In this document: positions 1 through 6,743 of the stretch, in pieces
Layout of the letters: every line of letters starts with the position of its first letter
How positions within the stretch are numbered: position 1 is the stretch's first letter
Source: a virus
Length of the DNA: 29,653 nt
Virus record (IMG/VR): IMGVR_UViG_3300042922_000434
Coordinates: 1 to 29,653 of that record
Strand: one strand, 5' to 3'
Notes under the pieces: model-generated
What the model was told of the DNA's origin: nothing
The model's database searches: none
Seen by the model: the letters and a program-made list of their open reading frames with translations, nothing else
Position numbers and translations under genes: made by a program

Positions 1-61
1 TCCCATCTATGTATCTAAGTTTTTCTATTTTATCTGTGAAATATTTAATCTTGATGTCCAA
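1..61 (-). CDS. dut: Probable dUTP diphosphatase, N-terminal 20 codons only (runs off the left edge)
   Basis: Directly after the stop codon of the 62-700 gene there is a TTG at 59-61 with a strong ribosome binding site (GGAGGAG) ending 5 bases upstream. It opens a frame that stays open to the window edge and reads MDIKIKYFTDKIEKLRYIDG. This matches my memory of the N-terminus of trimeric dUTPases in Firmicute phages, which start with a KIKYF-type strand followed by a short helix and a 'YIDGKSDWIDLRA' region. A dUTPase hydrolyses dUTP to dUMP and keeps uracil out of DNA, which would suit the nearby ribonucleotide reductase genes. None of the catalytic motifs are inside the window, so the name rests on 20 residues and context. 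Confidence 0.5.
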   Translation of the reverse strand, partial: MDIKIKYFTDKIEKLRYIDG

Positions 62-700
62 TTAATTCTCCTCCAATTTAATTCTATGTTTCTTCTCTTT
101 TGGCATATTGTCTACAATAATTTTACGATTATTTCTTATAAGCTCCAGTAATTCATTACATTCACTTGTTATTTGTAGTTTCGTATCTTCATATGCTTTT
201 ATTTCTTTCTGAATGTTGATTAGTGCATCGTGTGCTTTACTTAATTGTTTAGTTACCTCTGGAACGGTATAATTTATTGCGAATTCTTCCAACGTCTTAT
301 TTATTTTATTACTTATTTCAACTAATTTATTAATGTCTTTGCAGTATGCAAGTTTACTTATTTCATTATTTCCAATCATTTTAGCATAACATTTTGCAGC
401 TTCCAATGGAGAGTCTAAATATTTTTCCATACTAATCCATTCTTGATATGTATCTCCAATTTTATATTTGTCTCCATATTGTGTCGTAGTAGATTTTATA
501 TTTTCGCTTGTAACTGTTACTTGTTTTATCTTAAATAGCTCGTGGTTCTCATTTGCATCTACACAAACAGCCGCATATTCATCTAAATGGTAATTTGGGA
601 TTCTTTTACTATCATCAATAATATCTGTGTTTAGTTTTATAAATTTAAATATTCCTTCATCCTGACCATTTACTAACTCCAATTTCTTTCCTCTTGCCAT
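62..700 (-). CDS. Phage protein of unknown function, C-terminal coiled coil
   Basis: The product is 212 aa, soluble and highly charged, with no signal peptide or membrane segment. The N-terminal half (about 1-110) looks like a mixed alpha/beta domain; residues about 120-195 are rich in K, E, I and L with heptad-like spacing, which suggests a coiled coil and self-association. The ATG at 700 is preceded by AAAAAGGAG at good spacing. The stop is immediately followed by the TTG of the probable dUTPase, so the two are translationally coupled. I do not recognise a family. It lies between the RNR genes and dUTPase, but that only hints at an early function. Confidence 0.75.
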   Translation of the reverse strand: MARGKKLELVNGQDEGIFKFIKLNTDIIDDSKRIPNYHLDEYAAVCVDANENHELFKIKQVTVTSENIKSTTTQYGDKYKIGDTYQEWISMEKYLDSPLEAAKCYAKMIGNNEISKLAYCKDINKLVEISNKINKTLEEFAINYTVPEVTKQLSKAHDALINIQKEIKAYEDTKLQITSECNELLELIRNNRKIIVDNMPKEKKHRIKLEEN

Positions 701-703
701 GTT

Positions 704-904
704 TTATATCTCCTTTTTATAATGATTAATATAGTTTAGCTCTCCAAATTCTGCATAGATGTAAAATTCACTGTGCTCTGCGCTTTTATTAATATGTATT
801 GTACAAATTCTATTTCTTACTTCTGTAACCATACCTCTTAGCCCACTAAAGAATTCCATATCTTTTATTTCTACGAAGTCATCAACTTCAAAAACTGGTT
901 TCAT
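704..904 (-). CDS. Small SH3/KOW-like phage protein, 66 aa
   Basis: The start is placed at the ATG at 902-904 because GAAAGGAG lies 10 bases upstream. The next upstream in-frame ATG at 923-925 overlaps that ribosome binding site and has none of its own. The product begins MKPVFEVDDFVEIKD and contains an 'FSGLRGMVTEV' segment, a pattern typical of small SH3-like or KOW-like beta barrels (a D-x-V-x-I strand, then a GxxG turn and V-T-E-V strand). Such barrels are common in phage early regions and may bind nucleic acid or protein. The fold assignment is inference; function is unknown. Three bases separate it from the next gene downstream. Confidence 0.7.
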   Translation of the reverse strand: MKPVFEVDDFVEIKDMEFFSGLRGMVTEVRNRICTIHINKSAEHSEFYIYAEFGELNYINHYKKEI

Positions 905-943
905 AGTGATAAATTCTCCTTTCATATCAAGTAAATATAATAT

Positions 944-1189
944 TTATAATGGTTTATTTTGATTAACATATCGCACAATGTCATTCAAGCACTCATTATA
1001 ACCTTTGATATGTTCTAATGATACTTTTCCATAGAGTAAATTAAATTCTTTATATTGTGCCTTATCTTGTAACTCCGATAAATAAACTATGAAGTTTTTA
1101 ATCCATATTTCATTAAAATCTTCTTTAATTTTAATTAATTCAATATCTCCGTTTTCATGTATTTGTTTTAATTTATATTTTCCTTCCAT
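944..1189 (-). CDS. Small phage protein of unknown function, 81 aa
   Basis: The product starts MEGKYKLKQIHENGDIELIKI and is acidic-to-neutral without membrane segments or cysteines. The first 25 residues look like a beta hairpin and the rest is helical. The ATG at 1189 has an AGAGAGGTG site 5-6 bases upstream. It sits in the same minus-strand string as nrdG with 42 bases to the upstream gene. I do not recognise a family; the ORF is supported by its ribosome binding site, gene-like amino acid composition and fit between neighbours. Confidence 0.65.
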   Translation of the reverse strand: MEGKYKLKQIHENGDIELIKIKEDFNEIWIKNFIVYLSELQDKAQYKEFNLLYGKVSLEHIKGYNECLNDIVRYVNQNKPL

Positions 1190-1231
1190 TTTACACCTCT
1201 CTTTATTATCACATGGAATAAGTCTTTGATA

Positions 1232-1585
1232 TTATTCTTTAAATAGTTCATCAAAATCATCTTTCCACATAATTTCAGCTAACACTTCTGACTCTCCACA
1301 TATCATCATTTGAACAATGACCACGGGACGCTTTTCTTCTTTTTGATATGAACTGTAGCTTTGCGTGTTATAATATTCTGTTGTATATTTACTTAAATGT
1401 GGTAGTTCTTCGTCAAATAATTGTTTAGCCATAGTACTATCTAATTTAAATCGCTTAAAGAAACTCTTCTGATAATTTTTTAATATGTTTCCTGTAACCG
1501 CATTTATCTTAATTGAGTTACTTACATTAGTTCTACTACTTGAATAACTATCTAAAATATAATCACCTTCTTTCAAAATAAACAA
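1232..1585 (-). CDS. Phage protein of unknown function directly downstream of nrdG; start uncertain
   Basis: The frame is open from a TTG at 1585 (117 aa). No ATG exists near the N-terminus and the TTG has no convincing ribosome binding site. Inside the frame, AAAGAAGGTGAT (1562-1573) is an excellent extended Shine-Dalgarno match, and an ATT at 1556-1558 sits at ideal spacing, giving a 108 aa product. Against this, the same bases encode KEGDYIL, a common N-terminal strand of SH3-like barrels, so the match could simply be coding sequence. The product is hydrophilic, with no cysteine motif or membrane segment. It begins only 21 bases after nrdG and is probably cotranscribed with it. Function is unknown. 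Confidence 0.6.
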   Translation of the reverse strand: MFILKEGDYILDSYSSSRTNVSNSIKINAVTGNILKNYQKSFFKRFKLDSTMAKQLFDEELPHLSKYTTEYYNTQSYSSYQKEEKRPVVIVQMMICGESEVLAEIMWKDDFDELFKE

Positions 1586-1606
1586 TAAGTTTCTGTTTGA
1601 TGCTAT

Positions 1607-2065
1607 TTAATAATCTATTCCTTTTTTATATAGTATCTGATTACTACTACCTTTAAACTTTAATCTATAATCTTTTAAGTCTTCAACAAACTGCCCGTCT
1701 GTTATTTCATCTACATAGTTTAATAGTTCTTTTTTATCATCGGGAATACTTTCAAATTTATATCCAGTCCATAATGAAATTGGTTTATGTACTTCTTTTT
1801 TAATTCTAATTAATAACTTTAGTAATGTATCGTCTTGTTGTAATGGTTCTCCACCAAGAATTGATACAGCCTTTATATGTGGCTTATTACAAAGGATGAT
1901 AAATTCATTTTCAATTTCTTCTGTCCATTCATTACCGCCATTAAAATCCCACGTATCTTTATTAAAGCATCCTTTGCAGCGAATGTTACATCCTTGAACG
2001 AAGAGAGATACTCTGATCCCATCTCCGTTACTTATATCAGTTCTTCTAATCTTTGCATATCTAAT
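1607..2065 (-). CDS. nrdG: Anaerobic (class III) ribonucleotide reductase activating protein, radical SAM
   Basis: NrdG uses a [4Fe-4S] cluster and S-adenosylmethionine to generate the glycyl radical on NrdD. The radical-SAM cluster motif CNIRCKGC is present as CX3CX2C (C26, C30, C33 from the start chosen here), followed by the GGEP motif that contacts SAM. About 152 aa matches the small NrdG family. The start is unusual. An ATG at 2089 lies inside the end of nrdD without a ribosome binding site, whereas AAAGAAGGTGAT is followed at 8-base spacing by an in-frame ATT at 2063-2065. That ATT overlaps the nrdD stop (ATTAG) and gives an N-terminus of xRYAKIRR, as in family members. The ATT call is inference; the gene identity is firm. 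Confidence 0.93.
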   Translation of the reverse strand: MRYAKIRRTDISNGDGIRVSLFVQGCNIRCKGCFNKDTWDFNGGNEWTEEIENEFIILCNKPHIKAVSILGGEPLQQDDTLLKLLIRIKKEVHKPISLWTGYKFESIPDDKKELLNYVDEITDGQFVEDLKDYRLKFKGSSNQILYKKGIDY

Positions 2066-4262
2066 TACAATCACCTTCTTTGTAATCATAATTATCTATG
2101 TGTACATAACGTTTTTTTATTTCTTCTGTACGTCCTTTATTCCAGAAATTCGATCCAATATATCCACATGTACGACGTGCCACATTTAACATATCTTGAT
2201 TACGATTTTCACAGATTGGACAATACCAATTCATATTATCATCTATTAAGATTTCTCCTGTGTATCCGCACTTTTGACAATAATCAGACTTTGTATTTAG
2301 TTCAGCATACATAACATTATAATAAAGATATTTTAGTACTTCTAAAATAGCGTCGATATTATTTGTTAAATCAGATGTTTCAATATAAGAAATTGCACCA
2401 CCAAGCGATAAATTCTGAAACTTACTTTCAAGATTTAATTTTTCAAACGCATCAATCTCTTCAAATACTGGTACATGATATGAGTTAGTAATATAATCTC
2501 TATCTGTAATTCCTTCAACTACGCCAAACCTATTCTTTAAACATTTTGCAAACTTATATGTGGTTGACTCAATTGGTGAACCATAAGGACTATAACCTAG
2601 ATTATCTTCCTCTTTCCATTGATTACATTTATCATTCATCGATTTCATAATCTTTAGTCCAAATTCTTTTCCAATTCCATTATCTGTATGACTATTACCA
2701 GTCATATATTTTACACATTCATATAATCCAGCATATCCAAGTGAAATCGTAGAGTAACCACCATAAAGCAATTTATCAATTGTTTCTCCACTTTTTAGTC
2801 TAGCCAATGCTCCATGTTGCCATAAAATAGGTGCTACATCTGATAATGTTCCTTTAAGTCTATTATGTCTTATTAATAATGCTTTGTGACATAATTCAGT
2901 TCTTTCTTCAAACATATCCCAAAACTTTTCAAAACTTCCTTCAGATGATAATGCTAAATCTACTAAATTAAGAGTTACTACTCCTTGATTAAACCGTCCG
3001 TAAAATTTATAGTTGTCATTTTCGTCTTTCCACGGTGATAAAGCAGATCTACATCCCATTACTGGATAGCAGTTACCTTCCTTTAATTCTTTCATAACTT
3101 TTTCAGAAATATAATCTGGAACTAGTCTCTTTGCACTACATTCAGCAGATAACTTAGTTAAATAATAATACTTACTATCTTCATTAATATTATCATCTTC
3201 AAGTACATAAATTAATTTTGGGAAAGCCTGAGTAACATATACTCCAACTTTATTTTTCATTCCTGTAATTCTTTGTCTAATAAATTCTTCTATAATTAAT
3301 GCTAATTCATTTTTATACTCTTCAGTTTCATTCAGATACATAAACACAGTCAAAAAGGGAGACTGTCCATTGGTTGTTGTCATAGAATTTATTTGATAAT
3401 TAAATGTTTGAACACCATCTTTAATTTCTTTCAATAGTCGTTTATTTGTTATTTGTTCAATTCGTTCATCTCTATCTGAAGACCAATCATTAGTTTTGTT
3501 GATGCCATATATTCCTGAAAATTCTTCTTCGACTTCATTTTTGATCTTGTTGTAACTATCTTTTACGAACGGAGCTAAGTGAGTTAAACTAATACTTGCA
3601 CCACCATATTGAGAAGATGTAACAGCAGTAATTATTTGTGTAGCAATTGTCATAGCCGTAATAAACCTATGTGGTTTTTCAATCATTACACCATTAATAG
3701 TTGTACCGTTCTGTAGCATATCTTCAAGATTGATAAGATCACAATTATGTAATGCATCCTGACCAAAATAATCAATATCATGAAAGTGAATAATTCCTTC
3801 TTGATTAGCTTGAACAATCTCTGGTGCTAATAAAAATCTTTTACTGATATCTTCACTTACGATTCCTGCCATGTAGTCTCTTTGTGTAGTTACAAGTTTT
3901 GCATTCTTGTTTGAATTTTCACTATTCCAATATTCACTAGTTCCAGTTAATAACTCAATAATAGACTCATCTGTAGAGTTAGTAACATCTCTTTGGAATT
4001 CTCTGATTTGACGATATCCTTCATATGCTTTTGCTGTTAATTTCTGTTTTTTTGATATGAGTTTGTCAAATACCATATTTTCAATATCTGATATTCCTAT
4101 CTCATCACGAGACGAAAATTCTTCCTCAATTTCGTTAGCAATATCATCAGCAATACTTATTTTTACCGCACCACTTCCATGTTTCATTGCTTTTGTAATT
4201 GCGTTTCTTATCTTGTTTTTATCAAAATCCACCTCTGAACAATCTCTTTTAATTACTTTCAA
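2061..4262 (-). CDS. nrdD: Anaerobic (class III) ribonucleoside-triphosphate reductase, glycyl radical enzyme
   Basis: NrdD reduces ribonucleoside triphosphates to dNTPs without oxygen, typically using formate. Residues about 1-95 form an ATP-cone regulatory domain (KVIKRDCSEVDFDKNKI). The barrel follows, with HNCDLINLEDM, QYGGASISLTHLAPF and MGCRSALSP segments typical of the family. The C-terminus has the zinc site CQKCG...CPIC and the glycyl radical motif RRTCGYIG, whose Gly is about 34 residues from the end. Length of about 733 aa is normal. A GTG at 4271 is possible, but TTG at 4260-4262 sits 8 bases after TTAGG and gives the family-like start MKVIKRD, so I prefer it. nrdG overlaps the stop. 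An intact RNR of this type implies an obligately anaerobic host. Confidence 0.97.
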   Translation of the reverse strand: MKVIKRDCSEVDFDKNKIRNAITKAMKHGSGAVKISIADDIANEIEEEFSSRDEIGISDIENMVFDKLISKKQKLTAKAYEGYRQIREFQRDVTNSTDESIIELLTGTSEYWNSENSNKNAKLVTTQRDYMAGIVSEDISKRFLLAPEIVQANQEGIIHFHDIDYFGQDALHNCDLINLEDMLQNGTTINGVMIEKPHRFITAMTIATQIITAVTSSQYGGASISLTHLAPFVKDSYNKIKNEVEEEFSGIYGINKTNDWSSDRDERIEQITNKRLLKEIKDGVQTFNYQINSMTTTNGQSPFLTVFMYLNETEEYKNELALIIEEFIRQRITGMKNKVGVYVTQAFPKLIYVLEDDNINEDSKYYYLTKLSAECSAKRLVPDYISEKVMKELKEGNCYPVMGCRSALSPWKDENDNYKFYGRFNQGVVTLNLVDLALSSEGSFEKFWDMFEERTELCHKALLIRHNRLKGTLSDVAPILWQHGALARLKSGETIDKLLYGGYSTISLGYAGLYECVKYMTGNSHTDNGIGKEFGLKIMKSMNDKCNQWKEEDNLGYSPYGSPIESTTYKFAKCLKNRFGVVEGITDRDYITNSYHVPVFEEIDAFEKLNLESKFQNLSLGGAISYIETSDLTNNIDAILEVLKYLYYNVMYAELNTKSDYCQKCGYTGEILIDDNMNWYCPICENRNQDMLNVARRTCGYIGSNFWNKGRTEEIKKRYVHIDNYDYKEGDCN

Positions 4263-4263
4263 T

Positions 4264-4479
4264 CTAGTCACCTAACTTTCTATGTAATTTAACTTCAAAC
4301 CCTCTTAATCCTTTTCTTTCACATTGTTTAATACTAACTTTGTTCCAACCATACATGAACATCAATCTATAGAACTTGTAGTATTCACAATCGATTACAA
4401 AATACTTTCGTATATCATCTGTTTCATTTTTGTATAGTAATGTTCCATATATCTCGTCGTATGAATAATGCTCGTTCAT
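4264..4479 (-). CDS. Small phage protein just upstream of nrdD, 71 aa
   Basis: The 71-residue product (MNEHYSYDEIYGTLLYKNE...) is rich in aromatic residues and basic at its C-terminus. It has no membrane segment and two isolated cysteines. AAGTAAGTAGGTGATAC precedes the ATG at 4479, a good extended Shine-Dalgarno. Its last codons contain the ribosome binding site of nrdD and its stop overlaps the nrdD start region, so translation of the two is coupled. I do not recognise the family; the tight coupling suggests a role in, or simple coexpression with, nucleotide reduction. Confidence 0.65.
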   Translation of the reverse strand: MNEHYSYDEIYGTLLYKNETDDIRKYFVIDCEYYKFYRLMFMYGWNKVSIKQCERKGLRGFEVKLHRKLGD

Positions 4480-4490
4480 GTATCACCTAC

Positions 4491-4514
4491 TTACTTAAGT
4501 TTAATATTTATCAT
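4491..4514 (-). other. Possible 7-codon leader peptide (MINIKLK)
   Basis: AGAAGGTGATATTGAT is followed by ATG and seven codons ending in TAA just before the ribosome binding site of the 4264-4479 gene. The Shine-Dalgarno is as good as that of real genes here. The micro-ORF also contains one copy of the recurring TATTAAAC box, so the conserved element may be the DNA or RNA motif and the peptide accidental. Confidence 0.2.
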
Positions 4515-4528
4515 ATCAATATCACCTT

Positions 4529-4657
4529 CTATGCTATTTCAATTAATTTATGAATGGCATCAATAATATCTTCGTCATATTCATAATCAAATATTTCTCC
4601 TGTTAAATCATCTAATTTTTCAATTTCTTTCTCAGTTAATTCAATAGTGATTTTCAT
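4529..4657 (-). CDS. Very small acidic phage protein, 42 aa
   Basis: A short frame starts at ATG 4655-4657 behind AGAAAGGAGCAGGCA and ends at TAG 4529-4531. The product begins MKITIELTEKEIEKLDDLTG and continues with an acidic DYEYDEDIIDAIHKLIEIA tail. A beta strand followed by two amphipathic helices resembles the layout of ribbon-helix-helix or small phage adaptor proteins, but it is too short for a firm call. The strong ribosome binding site and helix-like periodicity support real translation. The stop codon lies inside one of four ATAGCAT motif copies. Confidence 0.65.
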   Translation of the reverse strand: MKITIELTEKEIEKLDDLTGEIFDYEYDEDIIDAIHKLIEIA

Positions 4658-4699
4658 TGCCTGCTCCTTTCTTATTTTTCATATCAATACCTGAATTTA

Positions 4700-4891
4700 T
4701 TATATTTCATATATTATACTTTGGTTATCTTTTAAATCTTGAGGTAATACATCGTAACTCTCTTGGCTTAGTTTAACCCAATAGTTTACTTTAGATTTTT
4801 CATATTTATAACAAGTACATTTATTGTTACATATCATGTCATTTAATTCTTTATATTCAGTAATAGGATTAATAGCGCAAATTATTCCCAT
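4700..4891 (-). CDS. Small cysteine-containing phage protein, 63 aa
   Basis: The product has cysteines at positions 5, 21, 25 and 27 and then a lysine- and tyrosine-rich stretch, followed by a C-terminal segment (VLPQDLKDNQSIIYEI) that reads like a beta strand. The Cys cluster could bind a metal, although the spacing is not a standard zinc ribbon. The ATG at 4891 is preceded by AGAAAGGAGAAGC. It stands in a run of small minus-strand genes. No family recognised. Confidence 0.65.
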   Translation of the reverse strand: MGIICAINPITEYKELNDMICNNKCTCYKYEKSKVNYWVKLSQESYDVLPQDLKDNQSIIYEI

Positions 4892-4942
4892 TATTAAGCT
4901 TCTCCTTTCTACCGCATCGCATAAATGTGGAATTTGACTTGG

Positions 4943-5320
4943 TTATTTTCTTATTAAATCATAATATTTTTGCTTCTTTGCAGCATATTCCTTTTCAGCT
5001 CTTTCCATAGATTCTTTTGCCAATTCAATATCACTTTGGACTCTTCGTGAGTATGCTTTTTCTGTTTCTGCCTTACTATCAAAATTCTCTACTTTCCAGA
5101 AATATCTTTCAAAATTTCCACATACGTTTAAAGTAACTTCAATAAACTCGTCATAAACACTACTAACCAATCTATAATTGAGATATTCCTGTTTTCTGTG
5201 ATCTTTATAATAAACAACCTTACTATTAATATAAATAACCGGATGTTTCTCACAATGAATCACACAGTCTTCTGAAGAATAAATTCTATATATGTATTTT
5301 CTTTTACTTAAATCATTCAT
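4943..5320 (-). CDS. Phage protein of unknown function with C-terminal helix, 125 aa
   Basis: The first 80 residues look like a compact beta-rich domain with several aromatic residues (YIYRIYSSEDCVIHCEKHPVI start). The last 40 residues form a long charged helix (IELAKESMERAEKEYAAKKQ) likely to be a coiled coil. AAGAAAGGAG precedes the ATG at 5320. No signal peptide, membrane segment or catalytic motif is seen. The layout of a small beta domain plus coiled coil suggests a binding or adaptor protein, which is inference only. Confidence 0.7.
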   Translation of the reverse strand: MNDLSKRKYIYRIYSSEDCVIHCEKHPVIYINSKVVYYKDHRKQEYLNYRLVSSVYDEFIEVTLNVCGNFERYFWKVENFDSKAETEKAYSRRVQSDIELAKESMERAEKEYAAKKQKYYDLIRK

Positions 5321-5350
5321 TTCAAAGTCTCCTTTCTTAATCGAATAAAA

Positions 5351-5521
5351 CTATAATTTCATCGTATCATATGCTTGTTTTAAATACCCAATTGCTTCTT
5401 CAAGTGTTATTTCTGCAACAGTTGATTTAAACTTGATTGCTTCTTCTGCTAATACAATTGATTCTTTTTCGCTATATCCAGCAGTCATAAAATCGTTCTT
5501 TATGTCTTCTATATTATCCAT
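5351..5521 (-). CDS. Very small helical phage protein, 56 aa
   Basis: The frame starts with the ATG at 5519-5521 behind TAGAAAGGAGGAATATAAC, one of the best ribosome binding sites here, and ends at TAG 5351-5353. The product (MDNIEDIKNDFMTAGYSEKE...) is predicted helical throughout and acidic, without cysteines or membrane segments. It fills what would otherwise be an empty gap between two genes. Function unknown. Confidence 0.7.
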   Translation of the reverse strand: MDNIEDIKNDFMTAGYSEKESIVLAEEAIKFKSTVAEITLEEAIGYLKQAYDTMKL

Positions 5522-5542
5522 GTTATATTCCTCCTTTCTAAA

Positions 5543-5719
5543 TTATCGTATAAGTTCTCGATTCCATACTATTCTTCCACTTCCGTATTCCCACTTTATA
5601 TCATCACTATCTGTCATTCCGATTATTTCTTGAATATCAGAGACAATATCATTTACGCCTTCTTCTGAATACTTTTCATTTACTAATAAAGATATGGTTA
5701 ATTCTTCAACCTCTTTCAC
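5543..5719 (-). CDS. Small acidic phage protein, about 58 aa
   Basis: An ATG at 5728 is only one base from GAAAGGAG, too close for normal initiation. The GTG at 5717-5719, nine bases beyond GGAG, fits better and gives MKEVEELTISLLVNEKY. The product is acidic and mixed alpha/beta with a C-terminal WEYGSGRIVWNREL segment. It lies between two small genes on the same strand with short gaps. Start choice is moderately secure; function is unknown. Confidence 0.6.
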   Translation of the reverse strand: MKEVEELTISLLVNEKYSEEGVNDIVSDIQEIIGMTDSDDIKWEYGSGRIVWNRELIR

Positions 5720-5746
5720 ATTTTTCATCTCCTTTCAACTGTACTT

Positions 5747-5995
5747 CTATCTTATCTCTTTGTTAATTCTTATCTTTATCCCAAGCATAGGAACTGGACA
5801 AAAATATACGGTATTATTAGGTTTATCAATATATAATCCCATCCAAAGATCGTACCAACGGAAGAATGGTTTAATATATAACTTTCTTATCTTTCTCCAT
5901 TTTTCTAATTCTGGTGTTTTACATCTTTGGCAGCCAGTTTCAACATGTATACCTTTTGTATATGGAATATTGCAATTTAAACAATGCTTACCCAT
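5747..5995 (-). CDS. Small zinc-binding phage protein, 82 aa
   Basis: The start is the ATG at 5993-5995 because AGACAGGAG is well spaced there. The open frame continues upstream into the preceding gene without another ribosome binding site. The product has two CX2C pairs (C5/C8 and C22/C25), which should hold one zinc ion in a rubredoxin-like knuckle. The C-terminal half (FFRWYDLWMGLYIDKPNN...VYFCPVPMLGIKI) is a beta hairpin pattern that I recall from many short phage proteins of unknown role. No catalytic residues are evident. Zinc binding is inferred from the cysteines. Confidence 0.7.
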   Translation of the reverse strand: MGKHCLNCNIPYTKGIHVETGCQRCKTPELEKWRKIRKLYIKPFFRWYDLWMGLYIDKPNNTVYFCPVPMLGIKIRINKEIR

Positions 5996-6032
5996 ATGTG
6001 TCTCCTGTCTCATATAAATCAGTTGTTTCATT

Positions 6033-6308
6033 CTATAACTCAAATTTTGGTTCTTTGCTATATTTCTCAAATAGATTACTAGATAACTTCTTTATTTCAT
6101 CACTTGTTTCACTTGAGTCAACCAGACTCTTCAATAATATCTTGCAATAATCTTTATCTATGTAATTTACTAAAGATTCAACAACACTTATCTGCCCCAA
6201 GTAATATAAATCATATAATCCCTGTTGCTTCATCATATTTTCAAGAATCTTATCTTTTGCTTTTTGTATTTCTGATTTCTCTCTCATATAATAATCTCTA
6301 ATATCCAT
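6033..6308 (-). CDS. Helical phage protein of unknown function, 91 aa
   Basis: The product is almost entirely helical, with charged residues alternating with hydrophobic ones (REKSEIQKAKDKILENMMKQQ near the N-terminus). AAAGAAAGGAATG lies before the ATG at 6308. It could be a small dimeric helical protein. No motif indicates a function, and the gene is one of the string of small early-type genes. Confidence 0.65.
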   Translation of the reverse strand: MDIRDYYMREKSEIQKAKDKILENMMKQQGLYDLYYLGQISVVESLVNYIDKDYCKILLKSLVDSSETSDEIKKLSSNLFEKYSKEPKFEL

Positions 6309-6342
6309 TGTTTGACATTCCTTTCTTTAAATAATCTCCAAA

Positions 6343-6504
6343 TTATATTTTATAATGTTTTATATTCTCATGAGTGTCATACCCACATCTTTTACAATAT
6401 CCTGCTTGTTCTATATCATAACTCCAGTATCCAGTGCTTATAGTATAATAATCCCATTTATGACCAAACTTTTTACATATTTGTTTTTTGACCCATCTAA
6501 TCAT
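6343..6504 (-). CDS. Small zinc-finger-like phage protein, 53 aa (DUF1660-like)
   Basis: The frame starts at ATG 6502-6504 behind TGAGGATTAATAA and ends at TAA 6343-6345. The product has the pattern C-x3-F-G-H-K-W near the N-terminus (CKKFGHKW, residues 10-17) and C-K-R-C-G at residues 37-41. This recalls the short phage/prophage family with a 'C..FGHKW...CxRCG' signature that I know as DUF1660; the match is from memory. It probably binds one zinc ion. Its ribosome binding site overlaps the stop of the upstream gene, so the two are coupled. Cellular role unknown. Confidence 0.7.
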   Translation of the reverse strand: MIRWVKKQICKKFGHKWDYYTISTGYWSYDIEQAGYCKRCGYDTHENIKHYKI

Positions 6505-6507
6505 TTA

Positions 6508-6702
6508 TTAATCCTCATATTGTTCTACGACGCATTCTTTTCCAGTGTGAGCTTCTATATATCCCTTTTCATCATCTAATTTTTCACTGTTATATTTAGA
6601 CACTTTCCAAGCCTTCCATTTAGTTAATGTAAATAATGGTTCATCATTCATTTTTCCTGCAAAATAATAACCATCTACCGTTTTAATAACAACTTCATCC
6701 AT
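6508..6702 (-). CDS. Small phage protein of unknown function, 64 aa
   Basis: The ATG at 6700-6702 is chosen because GAAAGGAC lies 8 bases upstream. A GTG at 6726 in the same frame has no such site. The product starts MDEVVIKTVDGYYFAGKM and is beta-rich with a KWKAWKVSKY segment and an acidic tail. Its fold may be a small beta barrel. Its stop overlaps the region used as ribosome binding site by the next small gene. No family recognised. Confidence 0.65.
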   Translation of the reverse strand: MDEVVIKTVDGYYFAGKMNDEPLFTLTKWKAWKVSKYNSEKLDDEKGYIEAHTGKECVVEQYED

Positions 6703-6743
6703 ACTATTTGTCCTTTCATATCTCACAAAATTTGCATTCTATG

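Noticed and set aside
1877-2314. 145-residue open frame on the plus strand across nrdG/nrdD
   Set aside because: It is antisense to two firmly identified genes, has no ribosome binding site and has an unlikely composition rich in Y, L and H.
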